Positions 24,937-33,218 are shown, counted from the first letter of the stretch. The stretch: DNA of 33,256 nt from CAZICM01 sp964537685 (GCA_964537685.1 CAZICM010000087.1:1-33256); one strand, 5' to 3'. Program-made: numbers and translations. The notes: a model not told the origin generated them from the sequence alone.

Positions 24937-25983
24937 TTAGGCATCTTTATCGGATTTTTTTCTCAATTGAATCAATTGTTCATGCTGGGCGGGGGCCTCG
25001 GGCTGAATGGTGCAATGGATAAGGCCGTGTTTGTCGCGCAGGGCTTTGCCAACGGCGGCGGCGACTTGGGTGCCATGATGGCCTTGGCCAATCACCACAT
25101 GCACCGTGAGCACATCAAATCCTTCCGAAATGCTCCACACATGAAGGTCGTGGTAGGCGCCGACGCCTGGAACGGCCAAAATGGTTTTTTCTAAATCGGC
25201 GATATCGATTTCAATGGGGCTTCCTTCCATGAGGACGCGGGATGTTTCGCGGACCAGGCGATATCCGCCGTAGAGCACCAGGAGGGCGATAATGGCGCTG
25301 ACTGCGGCATCGGCGCGTTTGAAGTTGAATATCCACACCAGAATACCGGACACAATGGCGCCGACGGAGCCGATCGCGTCGGAGAGGACATGGGAGAGGG
25401 CGGCGCGGGTGTTGACATTTTGGCCGCCTTCGCCCATGCCGAGCATGGCGGCGGAGCCTAGGTTGACGAGGAGGCCGATGCCCGCGGTGGCGGTGACGGC
25501 GAGGCCGCGGACGGGGGGCGGGTTGGACCAGCGGCCGGCGGCTTCCCAGAGCACCCAGATGGCGACGAGGGCTAAGGCGATGCCATTGGCGAAGGCGGCC
25601 AAGACCTCGGCGCGGCGGAAGCCATAGGTGCGGGCGCGGGTTCTGGACTGCATGGCGATTTTTTGGGCGATAAGCGCGAGGGCGAGGGCTGCGGCGTCGG
25701 CGAGCATATGGCCGGCGTCGGCGATGAGGGAGAGGCTGTTGGACCAGAAGCCGACGGCGGCCTCGACGAGCATATAGAGGGCGGTGATGCCAAATGCCCA
25801 AGCGAGGCGTTTATATGGGGTTTTTGAGAGATCGTGGTGGTGGTGGTCGTGGCCGTGTTTATGGCTGTGGTCGTGGTGATCGTGGTTGTGGCTGTGGTGA
25901 TCGTGATTGTGGTTGTGGTCGTGGTTGTGGTCGTGATTGTGGCCGTGGTGCTGATGTTTGGGGTGGGTGGCCACGGTGCTCAT
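24937..25983 (-). CDS. Cation diffusion facilitator (Zn/Cd/Co exporter), CzcD/ZitB-like
   Basis: 348 residues. The first 50 or so are extremely His/Asp-rich (HNHDHNHDHNHNHDHH), a metal-binding or sensing cytoplasmic tail. The membrane core has six predicted helices. Two metal-site motifs are intact: HMLADAAALALA (HxxxD) in helix 2 and HVLSDAIGS (HxxxD) in helix 5. The cytoplasmic C-terminal domain includes VPGVGAYHDLHVWSIS and VHVVIGQGHHG, typical of CDF proteins that dimerise through this domain. It should export Zn(II) or Cd(II) in exchange for protons. The DNA coding the His tail is a degenerate GTG/GTC-rich repeat on the plus strand. Confidence 0.95.
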   Translation of the reverse strand: MSTVATHPKHQHHGHNHDHNHDHNHNHDHHSHNHDHHDHSHKHGHDHHHHDLSKTPYKRLAWAFGITALYMLVEAAVGFWSNSLSLIADAGHMLADAAALALALIAQKIAMQSRTRARTYGFRRAEVLAAFANGIALALVAIWVLWEAAGRWSNPPPVRGLAVTATAGIGLLVNLGSAAMLGMGEGGQNVNTRAALSHVLSDAIGSVGAIVSGILVWIFNFKRADAAVSAIIALLVLYGGYRLVRETSRVLMEGSPIEIDIADLEKTILAVPGVGAYHDLHVWSISEGFDVLTVHVVIGQGHHGTQVAAAVGKALRDKHGLIHCTIQPEAPAQHEQLIQLRKKSDKDA

Positions 25984-26086
25984 GAACCGGGGAGCTTAGG
26001 GGAAAGGGGATGGAGCCGGAAGAGGGATTTATTTGGGGTTGGAGCGGCGCGGCGGCTGGGTATATAGGACGGCGTGGAGGCGTTGT

Positions 26087-26566
26087 GTGGAACTAGCTGA
26101 GGCAAAGCAGCGGCTGAATGAGATTGAAGGGAAGCTGGGCAAGGCGCCGTTTATACATTTCCACACCTTTTTTCGGGATGGGCGGGCGCTTCATGTTCAG
26201 GTGACCGAGCGGCTTCGGAAGGCGGCGCGAAAAGAAGGCGTGTGGAAGTCGCGGGAGATGCTGATGACGCTTAAGAATGCATCGTATGGTTTTGATGAGA
26301 AACATGCGAGGAGTCTTGCGGGAAGGGATGGTCTTTTTATATTGGATCGGGCTTTTTCGCCTCCGAATGCGATGATGAGCAAGGTATTTGATCGTTATCT
26401 GGATCGGGCGGGGAGCGGTGCCGACGAAGTGGCGGCGTTATTGGGGGTAGCATTATCGGAGCTCTTGGCGGTTCGATTGGTATCGCATTCGATGAGGCTG
26501 CTTGGTGTGCTTGTTCGAAAGCGGGATGATGATTGGCTGGTGCTGTTGGACTGCGATCGGGGTTAA
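26087..26566 (+). CDS. Hypothetical protein, 159 residues
   Basis: The start is a GTG at 26087, with GGAGG at 26076-26080 six bases upstream. The longer frame from 26033 has no such site. The protein begins VELAEAKQRLNEIEGKLG. It continues with FIHFHTFFRDGRALHVQVTE and KSREMLMTLKNASYGFDEKHARSL, then a helical C-terminus. There is no signal peptide or membrane segment, and I recognise no family. It diverges from the zinc exporter gene and is followed by orn about 100 bases later, so it could share a transcript with orn. Confidence 0.7.
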   Translation: MELAEAKQRLNEIEGKLGKAPFIHFHTFFRDGRALHVQVTERLRKAARKEGVWKSREMLMTLKNASYGFDEKHARSLAGRDGLFILDRAFSPPNAMMSKVFDRYLDRAGSGADEVAALLGVALSELLAVRLVSHSMRLLGVLVRKRDDDWLVLLDCDRG

Positions 26567-26663
26567 TCGGGCGGGATGTGAGAATGGCCTAAAAGGGCTA
26601 TTCATGGCCCGGGCGGAATAAACGCTTGCCCACTTGCCCCGAACCGATCTAAGGTGCCCGGCA

Positions 26664-27227
26664 ATGAACAGCGCCTCGCAGCGAATGGTTTGGGTCGACC
26701 TTGAAATGACGGGGCTCGATCCAAGCTCGTCCACCATCGTCGAAATCGCGACCATCATTACCGAATCCGATTTAAGCATCGTCGCCGAAGGTCCGGATCT
26801 TGTTATTCATCAATCCGAGGATGTGCTTGCGCAAATGAATGATTTTGTGCGGGATATGCATACGCGCTCCGGGCTGCTCGAGCGTATTCGCGCCTCGGCG
26901 ATCACGATGGAGGATGCGGCCGCTCAAACGCTGGCTTTTGTATCGCGGCATTGCGCTCTGAATACGGCGCCGCTGTGCGGGAATTCCGTTTGGAAAGACA
27001 GGGCCTTTCTCGAGCGCTATATGCCTGAACTCATTCGTTTTCTTCATTACCGTATTGTCGATGTGTCTTCGATTAAGGAGCTTGCGCGCCGCTGGTATCC
27101 GGCCGATATGCAGGCGCCCAAGAAGAAGGAAAACCACCGCGCGCTTGTGGATGTGCGCGAGTCCATCGAAGAGCTTTTGTTTTATCGGAAAACGCTGTTT
27201 GTTGGTGTCGTTTCAGAGGATCGGTAG
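26664..27227 (+). CDS. orn: Oligoribonuclease (DEDDh 3'-5' exoribonuclease)
   Basis: 187 residues, against 181 for E. coli Orn. The start at 26664 (MNSASQRM) has AAGGTG about 7 bases upstream. The catalytic motifs are WVDLEMTGLDP (DxE), the GNSVWKDRAFLERYMP segment with its Asp, and ENHRALVDVRESIEEL (the H and final D of DEDDh). SSIKELARRWYP is the Orn C-terminal signature. Orn degrades the 2-5-nt RNA left by other nucleases, including pGpG from cyclic-di-GMP breakdown, in the cytoplasm. The next gene starts 3 bases after its stop. Confidence 0.96.
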   Translation: MNSASQRMVWVDLEMTGLDPSSSTIVEIATIITESDLSIVAEGPDLVIHQSEDVLAQMNDFVRDMHTRSGLLERIRASAITMEDAAAQTLAFVSRHCALNTAPLCGNSVWKDRAFLERYMPELIRFLHYRIVDVSSIKELARRWYPADMQAPKKKENHRALVDVRESIEELLFYRKTLFVGVVSEDR

Positions 27228-27230
27228 GGT

Positions 27231-27938
27231 ATGGCTATCTCATTGGGTCGTGTGTTTCATGTGTCATCGGCGCTGGCTGTTACCTTGCTCCGGGGAGTGG
27301 CCGGCCTTTCGGTAAAATCTGTGGGGCATCGTCCAGAAAAGCCTTTGGAGCTCTATGAATATGAAGGCTGTCCCTATTGCCGAAAGGTGCGGGAAGTTCT
27401 GTCCGAGCTCGATCTCGAGGCGATGATTTATCCTTGTCCCAAGGGTGGCGAGCGTTTCCGCGCCAAGGTTCGGGAACTTGGGGGTAAGGAACAGTTTCCT
27501 TTTCTGGTGGACCCCAATGCCCAGACTTCGATGTATGAATCCGAGGCGATTGTGCGGCATTTGGCCAAGCATTATGGCAAGGGAGAGCTTCCATTTTTGC
27601 AGACGCTTGGGACTGTAAATTCGGCGTTGGCGATTGCGTCTGGATATCCGAGAGGGGCTCGCGGATCGGCCGTCCGGAAGAGCCGGGCGCCGAATCAGCC
27701 CTTGGAATTGTATAGCTTCGAGGCTTCTCCTTTTTGCCGTTTGGTGAGGGAAGTGCTTTCCGAGCTGGAGATTCCTTATTTGCTTCACAATGTGGCCAAA
27801 AAGAGCCCCAGCCGCGATGCCTTTGTGGCCAAGAGCGGTAAAATGATGGTTCCTTATTTGGTGGACCCAAATACCGGCAGCGCCCTCTTTGAATCGGCGG
27901 ACATCATCCGCTATCTCGAGAAAACCTACGCAGAGTAA
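27231..27938 (+). CDS. Tandem glutaredoxin/GST N-terminal domain protein
   Basis: 235 residues containing two copies of a thioredoxin-fold GST N-terminal domain. Copy 1 (about residues 38-120) has LELYEYEGCPYCRKVREVL with a CPYC dithiol site. Copy 2 (about 160-235) has LELYSFEASPFCRLVREVL, where the first Cys is replaced by Ser (SPFC). Each copy continues with the FPFLVDPN / VPYLVDPN cis-Pro loop and a helix (SEAIVRHL, SADIIRYL). The all-helical GST C-terminal domain is absent. Similar two-domain proteins occur in plants and cyanobacteria. Copy 1 could act as a dithiol oxidoreductase and copy 2 only as monothiol or as a binding domain. It starts 3 bases after orn and is probably cotranscribed. 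Confidence 0.88.
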   Translation: MAISLGRVFHVSSALAVTLLRGVAGLSVKSVGHRPEKPLELYEYEGCPYCRKVREVLSELDLEAMIYPCPKGGERFRAKVRELGGKEQFPFLVDPNAQTSMYESEAIVRHLAKHYGKGELPFLQTLGTVNSALAIASGYPRGARGSAVRKSRAPNQPLELYSFEASPFCRLVREVLSELEIPYLLHNVAKKSPSRDAFVAKSGKMMVPYLVDPNTGSALFESADIIRYLEKTYAE

Positions 27939-28005
27939 AACCGCGCTGTAAGGTTCCCCAAAAAGATTCGTTCTTTGCCGCGAACACGCTGACGAGGAAT
28001 GAATC

Positions 28006-28914
28006 ATGAACGCCATCAAGTCTTCTCTTCAAACCGCTCAACATTATATCGCGCTGTCGCTGCTTTCGCTGGCATTCAGCGCCAATATTGGCTGTGGCGC
28101 GGCTCCCCACGACGCCGCGATGCCCACCATGGCCGTGGCAGCGGCCGAGGCGCAGCCCAGGCCCGCCGTGCTTACGCATTCGTATTTCGCCAAGGATTCG
28201 AGCGGTTCTCTTTCGGAAGCCGATCTGCAAAAAGTGCTCGAATCGCCGATCGATCTTCAATTTCCGGCCCGCGTGGGCGTCGTTCCTCTGGCCAAGCCTT
28301 TCGATCCGGGTGAGGAAGTGTCCATCGCAACCCGGAGCGCGGCTTCGCGCGATTTATCCAGGGCTTTGGTGGGGCATCCGTATTATTCGCATGTCAGCGA
28401 TATTTCAACGGATTTGCCCAATACCGGGGGCTTGGAAGGTTTAAGGGTGATCGCGGCCCGTTATCGGCTTCGCTATTTGATTCTGTATTCGGAGCGCTTT
28501 GAAGACTCGACGCATCTCAATGGCTGGGCTTGGCTGTATCCGACCTTGATTGGGATGTTTGTGGCGCCTGGAATTACGGTGCAGTCCGCGGGAATTGCGC
28601 AGGCCGATCTCTTGGATGTGAGAACGGGGACCATTCTCTTTTCGGTGGTGCAGCCGATGGGTGTGTCGGAAACGAGTTTGATGATCGGTTCGGATCGGAC
28701 GCATCAAGAGCATCAGCGCAAGGAGGCGACGAGGGCGGCCAGGTCGCTGGCCAAGCTGGTGGCGGCGAGGACCAATGAGCTGATTGCTTGGGCGGATAAG
28801 GCGGCGCTTGGGGGAGAGGTGGCGAAGACTAGGATTTTGCCGGCGCCTGTGATCAAGGATGTGGTGAATCCCCCGGCTGTATTGCCGCCCGCGGTGGTTT
28901 CGTCTACACCCTAG
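28006..28914 (+). CDS. Putative lipoprotein, about 300 residues
   Basis: 302 residues. The N-terminus is a signal peptide (YIALSLLSLAFSANIGC) with a lipobox-like cysteine near residue 30. GAGG lies upstream of the ATG at a good distance. The body contains RVGVVPLAKPFDPGEEV, LRVIAARYRLRYLILYSERF, a hydrophobic GWAWLYPTLIGMFVAPGITV and ADLLDVRTGTILFSVVQP. This pattern (find a small-molecule or strand-rich domain, then a statement of a 'distinct output') recalls lipoproteins such as GNA1162 or CsgG-like periplasmic proteins, but I cannot confirm it. The C-terminus is Pro/Val-rich. Its last 4 bases overlap the convergent collagen-like gene. Confidence 0.7.
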   Translation: MNAIKSSLQTAQHYIALSLLSLAFSANIGCGAAPHDAAMPTMAVAAAEAQPRPAVLTHSYFAKDSSGSLSEADLQKVLESPIDLQFPARVGVVPLAKPFDPGEEVSIATRSAASRDLSRALVGHPYYSHVSDISTDLPNTGGLEGLRVIAARYRLRYLILYSERFEDSTHLNGWAWLYPTLIGMFVAPGITVQSAGIAQADLLDVRTGTILFSVVQPMGVSETSLMIGSDRTHQEHQRKEATRAARSLAKLVAARTNELIAWADKAALGGEVAKTRILPAPVIKDVVNPPAVLPPAVVSSTP

Positions 28915-30302
28915 CCGTCGATGCAGCAGGCGATGGGCCTGGCGGTTGCGCAGTTGGCATAGAAATCGAAGCCGCTGGTGGGCAAAATCGCAAAACCGCT
29001 CGTATTGGTATTGGTCCAGTTTGAACAAGAATACCCCAAATAACGGCCATATTTAGGAGCGCTTCCCGATGTGGCGCCGCTGGATAGATCGGTGCTCGGG
29101 TCCATCCATGCGCCCGACGCCGGGATGGGCATTGAATTCGTGGAGCGGTGATATTCCGAGGCATGGCACATATGGGAGCCTGCAAATTGAGCGTTGCAGG
29201 CTGCGTGCATCGCGGGCCTGCCCACGGGGGAAAGAACGGCCGATGCGGATGTAAAGCCAACAAAGAGAATTTTGGGTTGAGCATTGCAGCAGGCGAGAGC
29301 GCGGGGGGTGGCGCAATTCGCATAAAAGTCGGCGCTTCCTCCTGGGAGAATGGCAAAGCCGCTGGTATTGCTGTTGGTCCAGTTGGAGCAAGAATAGCCC
29401 ATATACCGTCCAAATTCAGGAGAAGCCGCGGATGTTGCGCTTCCATCGGCGGCTACGGAGCTTGGGTCCATCCATGCGCCGGTGGCTGGGATAACGGCGG
29501 TCGAGTTGGAAAGCTGGTATTCGGAAGCGTGGCACAGATGGGCGCCGGGGAATTCAGCGGCACAGACGGCGTGGGCGGCTGGGCGATTGCCCAGATTGCC
29601 TATGTAGGTTGTTAGCGTAAAGCCTGCAAAGCCATAGTCGTCTTCCCAAATGGAGGCGTTGCTGGGCGGGCCTGCGGGGCCTTGAGGGCCAGGATTGCCT
29701 TGTAATCCCGCTGGACCTGTTGCGCCTGTTGCGCCTGTTGCGCCTGCCACGCCCGGGGTACCTGGGGTGCCTGTTGCTCCCGTTGCGCCCGCAGCCCCCG
29801 TTGCGCCTGTAGCTCCAGGCGGGCCGATGATGCCGGCGGGTCCTTGGGGACCTATGGCTCCTGTTGCGCCTGTTGCACCTGTAGCGCCCGTAGCCCCGTC
29901 GACGCCTGTAGGACCTGTAGCGCCCGTGGCTCCGGCTGGACCTGCGGGCCCCTGAGCCCCGGGTAGGCCCTGAATGCCTTGAATCCCCTGAACGCCTTGG
30001 ATACCTTGAATGCCTTGGGCTCCTGTCGCGCCCGTGGCCCCCGTTGCGCCTGGCAATCCTTGAAGACCTTCGGGACCTTGAATGCCGGCGGGTCCTTGAG
30101 GTCCTTCTGGACCCATGGGTCCCTCTGGACCTTGAGCGCCCATGGCTCCCGCCAGACCGTCGGCGCCTGTGGCACCCGTAGCGCCTGTGGGGCCTGGGAC
30201 GGCGTTGCCGATTCCCTCGTCGCCTGTGCTTTCGCAGGCGGCCAAGGGAAAGGAGGCGAGGGCGAGGGTGAGAAGCGAGATGGGAATTTGTAGGCGATGC
30301 AT
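28911..30302 (-). CDS. Collagen-like (Gly-X-Y) lipoprotein with two Cys-rich modules
   Basis: 463 residues. The signal peptide SLLTLALASFPLAAC has a good lipobox with the lipidated cysteine near residue 24. Residues of about 36-212 are 59 consecutive Gly-X-Y triplets rich in GAT, GPA and GIQ. This should fold as a collagen-like triple helix, giving a trimeric stalk. The C-terminal 240 residues hold two homologous modules of about 110 residues. Each has HAVCAAEFPGAHLCHASEY-type or HAACNAQFAGSHMCHASEY-type sequence, GAWMDPS, RYxGYSCSNWTN and a final ACC, with six cysteines each, so disulfides are likely. The protein is probably a surface adhesin or filament. It converges on the lipoprotein gene at 28914. 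Confidence 0.93.
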   Translation of the reverse strand: MHRLQIPISLLTLALASFPLAACESTGDEGIGNAVPGPTGATGATGADGLAGAMGAQGPEGPMGPEGPQGPAGIQGPEGLQGLPGATGATGATGAQGIQGIQGVQGIQGIQGLPGAQGPAGPAGATGATGPTGVDGATGATGATGATGAIGPQGPAGIIGPPGATGATGAAGATGATGTPGTPGVAGATGATGATGPAGLQGNPGPQGPAGPPSNASIWEDDYGFAGFTLTTYIGNLGNRPAAHAVCAAEFPGAHLCHASEYQLSNSTAVIPATGAWMDPSSVAADGSATSAASPEFGRYMGYSCSNWTNSNTSGFAILPGGSADFYANCATPRALACCNAQPKILFVGFTSASAVLSPVGRPAMHAACNAQFAGSHMCHASEYHRSTNSMPIPASGAWMDPSTDLSSGATSGSAPKYGRYLGYSCSNWTNTNTSGFAILPTSGFDFYANCATARPIACCIDG

Positions 30303-30394
30303 GCTTTTCCTCCGAGGGCAAGACGCTTGTATAGGAGCAAGCGGAGGATGTAAAGCGTTTTTTTCAAGCGGGGGACAATTGCCGTTCGGGAACC

Positions 30395-31240
30395 TTAGCG
30401 TCCCCTCGGCGGAGGCATTGTTCTTCTTGAACTAGCCGAGGCCAGAATCTTCTCCGCGCTGGCCGGGGGTGTGAGTCTTGATAGTAGTTTTTGATAGTCC
30501 CGGAGTTCGGTCTGCGTGATTCCATCGGCCTCCAGTGCCGATAGAATTCTTGAGCGGGCCCACTCCCCCCGGGTTACAGGAATAAGCCGGTTTACGATGC
30601 GCTCGGCGTCCGCCACAGGCAGAGCGGTTGTCAAGATCAGCGCGTCGTTTAAGCAGCGCTCGGTAAAGGCAATCACATCCAGCCGATCGCCCGCTGGACC
30701 GGCATACCAGCGAAGTCTTGCCACCACCGAGGCTGGGTCGGTTTCGATAATACTCACCGCGGTCGTATCCGCCTCGCCGTGCAATACGGCTTCGATGGTT
30801 GCGCGGTGCGAACCTAAAAACGCCTGCGATGAAAATACAATATCTGGATCTTTGCCTTCGGCCTTGAGCATAGATACAGCGAGCAAATAACCGCCGGCGG
30901 ACAGAGGATCGACCCACACGGCTCTCGCACCTTGAAGGGTGTCCAGGGTGATCCCCGAGCCTCTTCGCGTAACCAGCGCCGAGCGATAACTGGGCTGTCC
31001 TTGGCGCACAATGGTAAATACCGCCCGGGCTTCCCGGAGTCTTGCGCACACGGCGGTTGGCACCCAGGCGAGTTCGGTTTTGCCCGTTTTGATTTGCTCT
31101 TCTAAATCGGCATAGGTGCGGGCCACCTTGGTGCTCACCGGTTCATCGAGCTGGCGTACAAAGGCCGATTCCACAAGCTCCGCGCGCGATAAAGCCTTGG
31201 CGTAACCCAGGGACGGCGGCAATAGAAAGGTGCGGCTCAT
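30395..31240 (-). CDS. PhnD-like phosphate/phosphonate substrate-binding domain protein without signal peptide
   Basis: 281 residues. The sequence opens SRTFLLPPSLGYAKALSRAELVESAF with no hydrophobic signal segment. It then has TYADLEEQIKTGKTELAWVPTAVCARL, YRSALVTRRGSGI and GARAVWVDPLSAGGYLLAVSML, the type II periplasmic-binding fold of the PhnD/SsuA group (a SAGGY-like hinge, FSSQAFLGSHRATIEAVLHG, then a domain return). No permease or ATPase gene is beside it. Myxobacteria carry several such domains outside transport operons, often as ligand sensors, so a cytoplasmic sensing role is possible. The ligand is unknown. It diverges from the Tyr/Cys-rich lipoprotein gene. Confidence 0.8.
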   Translation of the reverse strand: MSRTFLLPPSLGYAKALSRAELVESAFVRQLDEPVSTKVARTYADLEEQIKTGKTELAWVPTAVCARLREARAVFTIVRQGQPSYRSALVTRRGSGITLDTLQGARAVWVDPLSAGGYLLAVSMLKAEGKDPDIVFSSQAFLGSHRATIEAVLHGEADTTAVSIIETDPASVVARLRWYAGPAGDRLDVIAFTERCLNDALILTTALPVADAERIVNRLIPVTRGEWARSRILSALEADGITQTELRDYQKLLSRLTPPASAEKILASASSRRTMPPPRGR

Positions 31241-31442
31241 TCAGGGAATCATATATACACATTGAGGTGAACGGTAGCGGTTATTTCAAAGAAGGTGGGA
31301 ATGGTATCTCGTCTCGGTGCTGGTCGTTTTTTTGAAGGTGCCGCGATGATATGGCCAATGGGCAAGGTGTGGAGGGCGCCCGCCGGATGGCTGGGGGGGT
31401 GGGTGTTCTCCATCTTGAACTGAACCGGAGCTGGTGAGTTAA

Positions 31443-32006
31443 ATGAGCAAGACATTGGGTTATCTGAAGCGGTTTTTGGTGGCAAGCGCGGCGATTGGCC
31501 TTTTGGCCTGCGGCGGCGCAGAAGGCGGGGGACAGGATGATGCCGGATTAAGCCTGAATGTGAGCATCTCGGTGAATGAGCGAGAGCAGCATGCGGGCGT
31601 TGAAGTGTCGGCCGAGGCGCGGCAGGCGCTGGAGGTCATTGCCGACACGCGCGGCCATATGAGCGTGGAAGCCTTCGTTCAACAGCGTTTGCAGGAAATG
31701 GCCAATGAGGGGACGATTCCCTTTGAAGAGGGAACACAGCCCCAGGTTCTCGTGGAGGGCGAACAAGAAGAGGCAGCCCCCGGCCTATCGTTGATGTTCC
31801 AGGAAGAGGGCTATGTTGATCCGCCCACCGAGCCCTGTGTGGTGTCAGGAACCTACACCCTGGGATATCATGTCTATGTTTCCGGGCCAACATGCACATA
31901 TTATTATGTGTATGATGTGTACAGCGGTCTATACAATACCTGCAACAATAGCTGGATGGTTCTCAACTATTGGTATTCGGGGTATTTAGGCCCCTATGCT
32001 TGCTAG
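31443..32006 (+). CDS. Lipoprotein with Tyr/Cys-rich C-terminus
   Basis: 187 residues. The signal peptide FLVASAAIGLLAC ends in a clear lipobox (LLAC, Cys near residue 23), followed by a short GGAEGGGQDD linker. The middle has a helical segment with SVEAFVQQRLQEMANEG. The last 55 residues are unusual: four cysteines and a dense run of tyrosines (CTYYYVYDVYSGLYN, VLNYWYSGYLGPYAC). Two disulfides are possible. I know no family. GAG-type purines precede the ATG. The divergent spacer of about 200 bases (31241-31442) should hold its promoter, but none is clear. Confidence 0.75.
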   Translation: MSKTLGYLKRFLVASAAIGLLACGGAEGGGQDDAGLSLNVSISVNEREQHAGVEVSAEARQALEVIADTRGHMSVEAFVQQRLQEMANEGTIPFEEGTQPQVLVEGEQEEAAPGLSLMFQEEGYVDPPTEPCVVSGTYTLGYHVYVSGPTCTYYYVYDVYSGLYNTCNNSWMVLNYWYSGYLGPYAC

Positions 32007-32110
32007 GGAACGCTTTCTTCTGGGCCTCTGTGGGGCCGCCCGAAGATTTCTTTCCGCGGTACGGATTCTTATAGACATCGTGCCGGCGCTGGGCTAAATG
32101 CTTGCCCGTT

Positions 32111-32977
32111 ATGCATATCCGTTTCGATCCCCAAGGCCCCAATGCTCAGCAAATCAAATTCTGGAATGAAGAAGCCGCGCCGCGCTGGATTCGTTTTTAT
32201 GAAGATATCAGCGCGCATATCCGTCCTCTTGGTTTAAGGACCATCGCCAGTATTTCCATTCCAAGGCCCGCAAAGGTGCTGGATATCGGCTGCGGTTGTG
32301 GGGATACCACGTTTCATTTAGCGCAGGAGCTGGGGCCGGAGAGCACAATTATCGGTGTGGATATTTCTGGGCCCATGTTGCAGGAGGCGAAAGACCAAGC
32401 GGAGCGGCGGCGGCTTGGGCATGTACGTTTTGATCATGCGGATGCTCAGACGGCGGACTTGGGGGAGAGTGAATATGATGCGATGGTTTCGCGATTTGGG
32501 GTGATGTTTTTTAGCGATCCGGTGACAGCCTTTAAAAATATTCGGCGGGCGCTAAAGCCGGGCGCGCCGATGGCCTTTGTGTGCTGGCGTTCGATGAAGG
32601 AAAATCCATGGTTGTCGATGGTGGTGCAGGCATTGGCGAAGCATATTGAATTGCCCAAGCCCGCTCCCGAAGCGCCTGGGCCTTTTGCGTTTGCAGATGG
32701 GGATCGGGTGAGGCGGATGTTGACCGAGGCGGAATTTAGAGAGGTGGTGGTGGAGGCGGTGGACGAGATGTTGTTGCTTGCGGGGCGGGCGATGCCGCTG
32801 GAAGAGACGGTCGATTTTTTGCTTCAGGTGGGGCCTGGTCCTGGGTTGTTAAAGGAAGCGAGCGAAGCGGTGAAAGCAGCGGTGAGGGCGAGTGTGAAGG
32901 AAGCGGTGGCGCCGAAATGGTCGGAAGAGGGGCTGAGGTTGCCGGCTGCTGCCTGGATTGTAAGGGCGAGGGCGTAA
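32111..32977 (+). CDS. Class I SAM-dependent methyltransferase (UbiE/Methyltransf_11 type)
   Basis: 288 residues from the ATG at 32111; a TTG three codons earlier is possible and no strong ribosome site decides it. SAM motif I is VLDIGCGCGDTTFHLAQEL near residue 57, followed by IIGVDISGPMLQEAKD, FDHADAQTADL (motif II region), MVSRFGVMFFSDP and NIRRALKPGAPMAFVCW. The FGVMFF...ALKPGG pattern is that of UbiE-like small-molecule methyltransferases. There is no clue to substrate in the neighbours. It is unrelated in detail to the methyltransferase at 12784-13587. A 127-bp palindrome begins at its stop codon. Confidence 0.88.
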   Translation: MHIRFDPQGPNAQQIKFWNEEAAPRWIRFYEDISAHIRPLGLRTIASISIPRPAKVLDIGCGCGDTTFHLAQELGPESTIIGVDISGPMLQEAKDQAERRRLGHVRFDHADAQTADLGESEYDAMVSRFGVMFFSDPVTAFKNIRRALKPGAPMAFVCWRSMKENPWLSMVVQALAKHIELPKPAPEAPGPFAFADGDRVRRMLTEAEFREVVVEAVDEMLLLAGRAMPLEETVDFLLQVGPGPGLLKEASEAVKAAVRASVKEAVAPKWSEEGLRLPAAAWIVRARA

Positions 32978-33103
32978 GAGATCGTCTCATTGCCCTGCTG
33001 CGCGCCACACGGCTTCGGTTGAGCTCCCTCACCGTACTGGAGTACGGCTCGGTCGCTCGCCCTAGCCGTGTGGCTGCTCGCGACGGGCTCTGAGACGATC
33101 TCT
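32977..33103. repeat. Imperfect 127-bp palindrome (possible terminator or REP/MITE-like element)
   Basis: The outer arms AGAGATCGTCTCA (32977-32989) and TGAGACGATCTCT (33091-33103) are perfect inverted copies. GCCACACGGCT (33004-33014) pairs with AGCCGTGTGGC inside the right arm. The centre CCGTACT-GG-AGTACGG (33032-33047) is a perfect small palindrome. Nested pairing covers most of the element, with mismatches between. It begins at the methyltransferase stop codon and could fold into a long hairpin. No T-run follows, so a standard rho-independent terminator is not shown. Similar GTACT-GG-AGTAC cores recur in some bacterial genomes as interspersed repeats. Confidence 0.85.
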
Positions 33104-33135
33104 AGGGCGGATGGCGGCTCCGGTGTGTGGTGGTG

Positions 33136-33218
33136 GGGCTGTCGTTGCAGGGAGGTGGGTAGGGTGTAGGGCGGTGGTCCTCTTGGCGTGCGCGAGTGGT
33201 CGGGCTGTCGTTGCAGGG
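33136..33218 (+). repeat. Pair of 17-bp direct repeats
   Basis: GGGCTGTCGTTGCAGGG occurs at 33136-33152 and again at 33202-33218, a spacing of 66 bp. GGAGGTGGGT-like sequence also recurs at 33151 and 33239. The region is very G-rich and non-coding. It ends at the window edge, so the number of copies is unknown. Confidence 0.8.

Noticed and set aside
29554..30321. Arg/Ser-rich 255-residue frame over the collagen-like gene
   Set aside because: It is another frame of the same strand across the Gly-X-Y repeats and has no plausible protein character.
31249..31485. Minus-strand open frame of 78 residues across the lipoprotein start
   Set aside because: Low-complexity Pro/Ser sequence without a ribosome site. 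It overlaps the signal peptide of a convincing lipoprotein gene.
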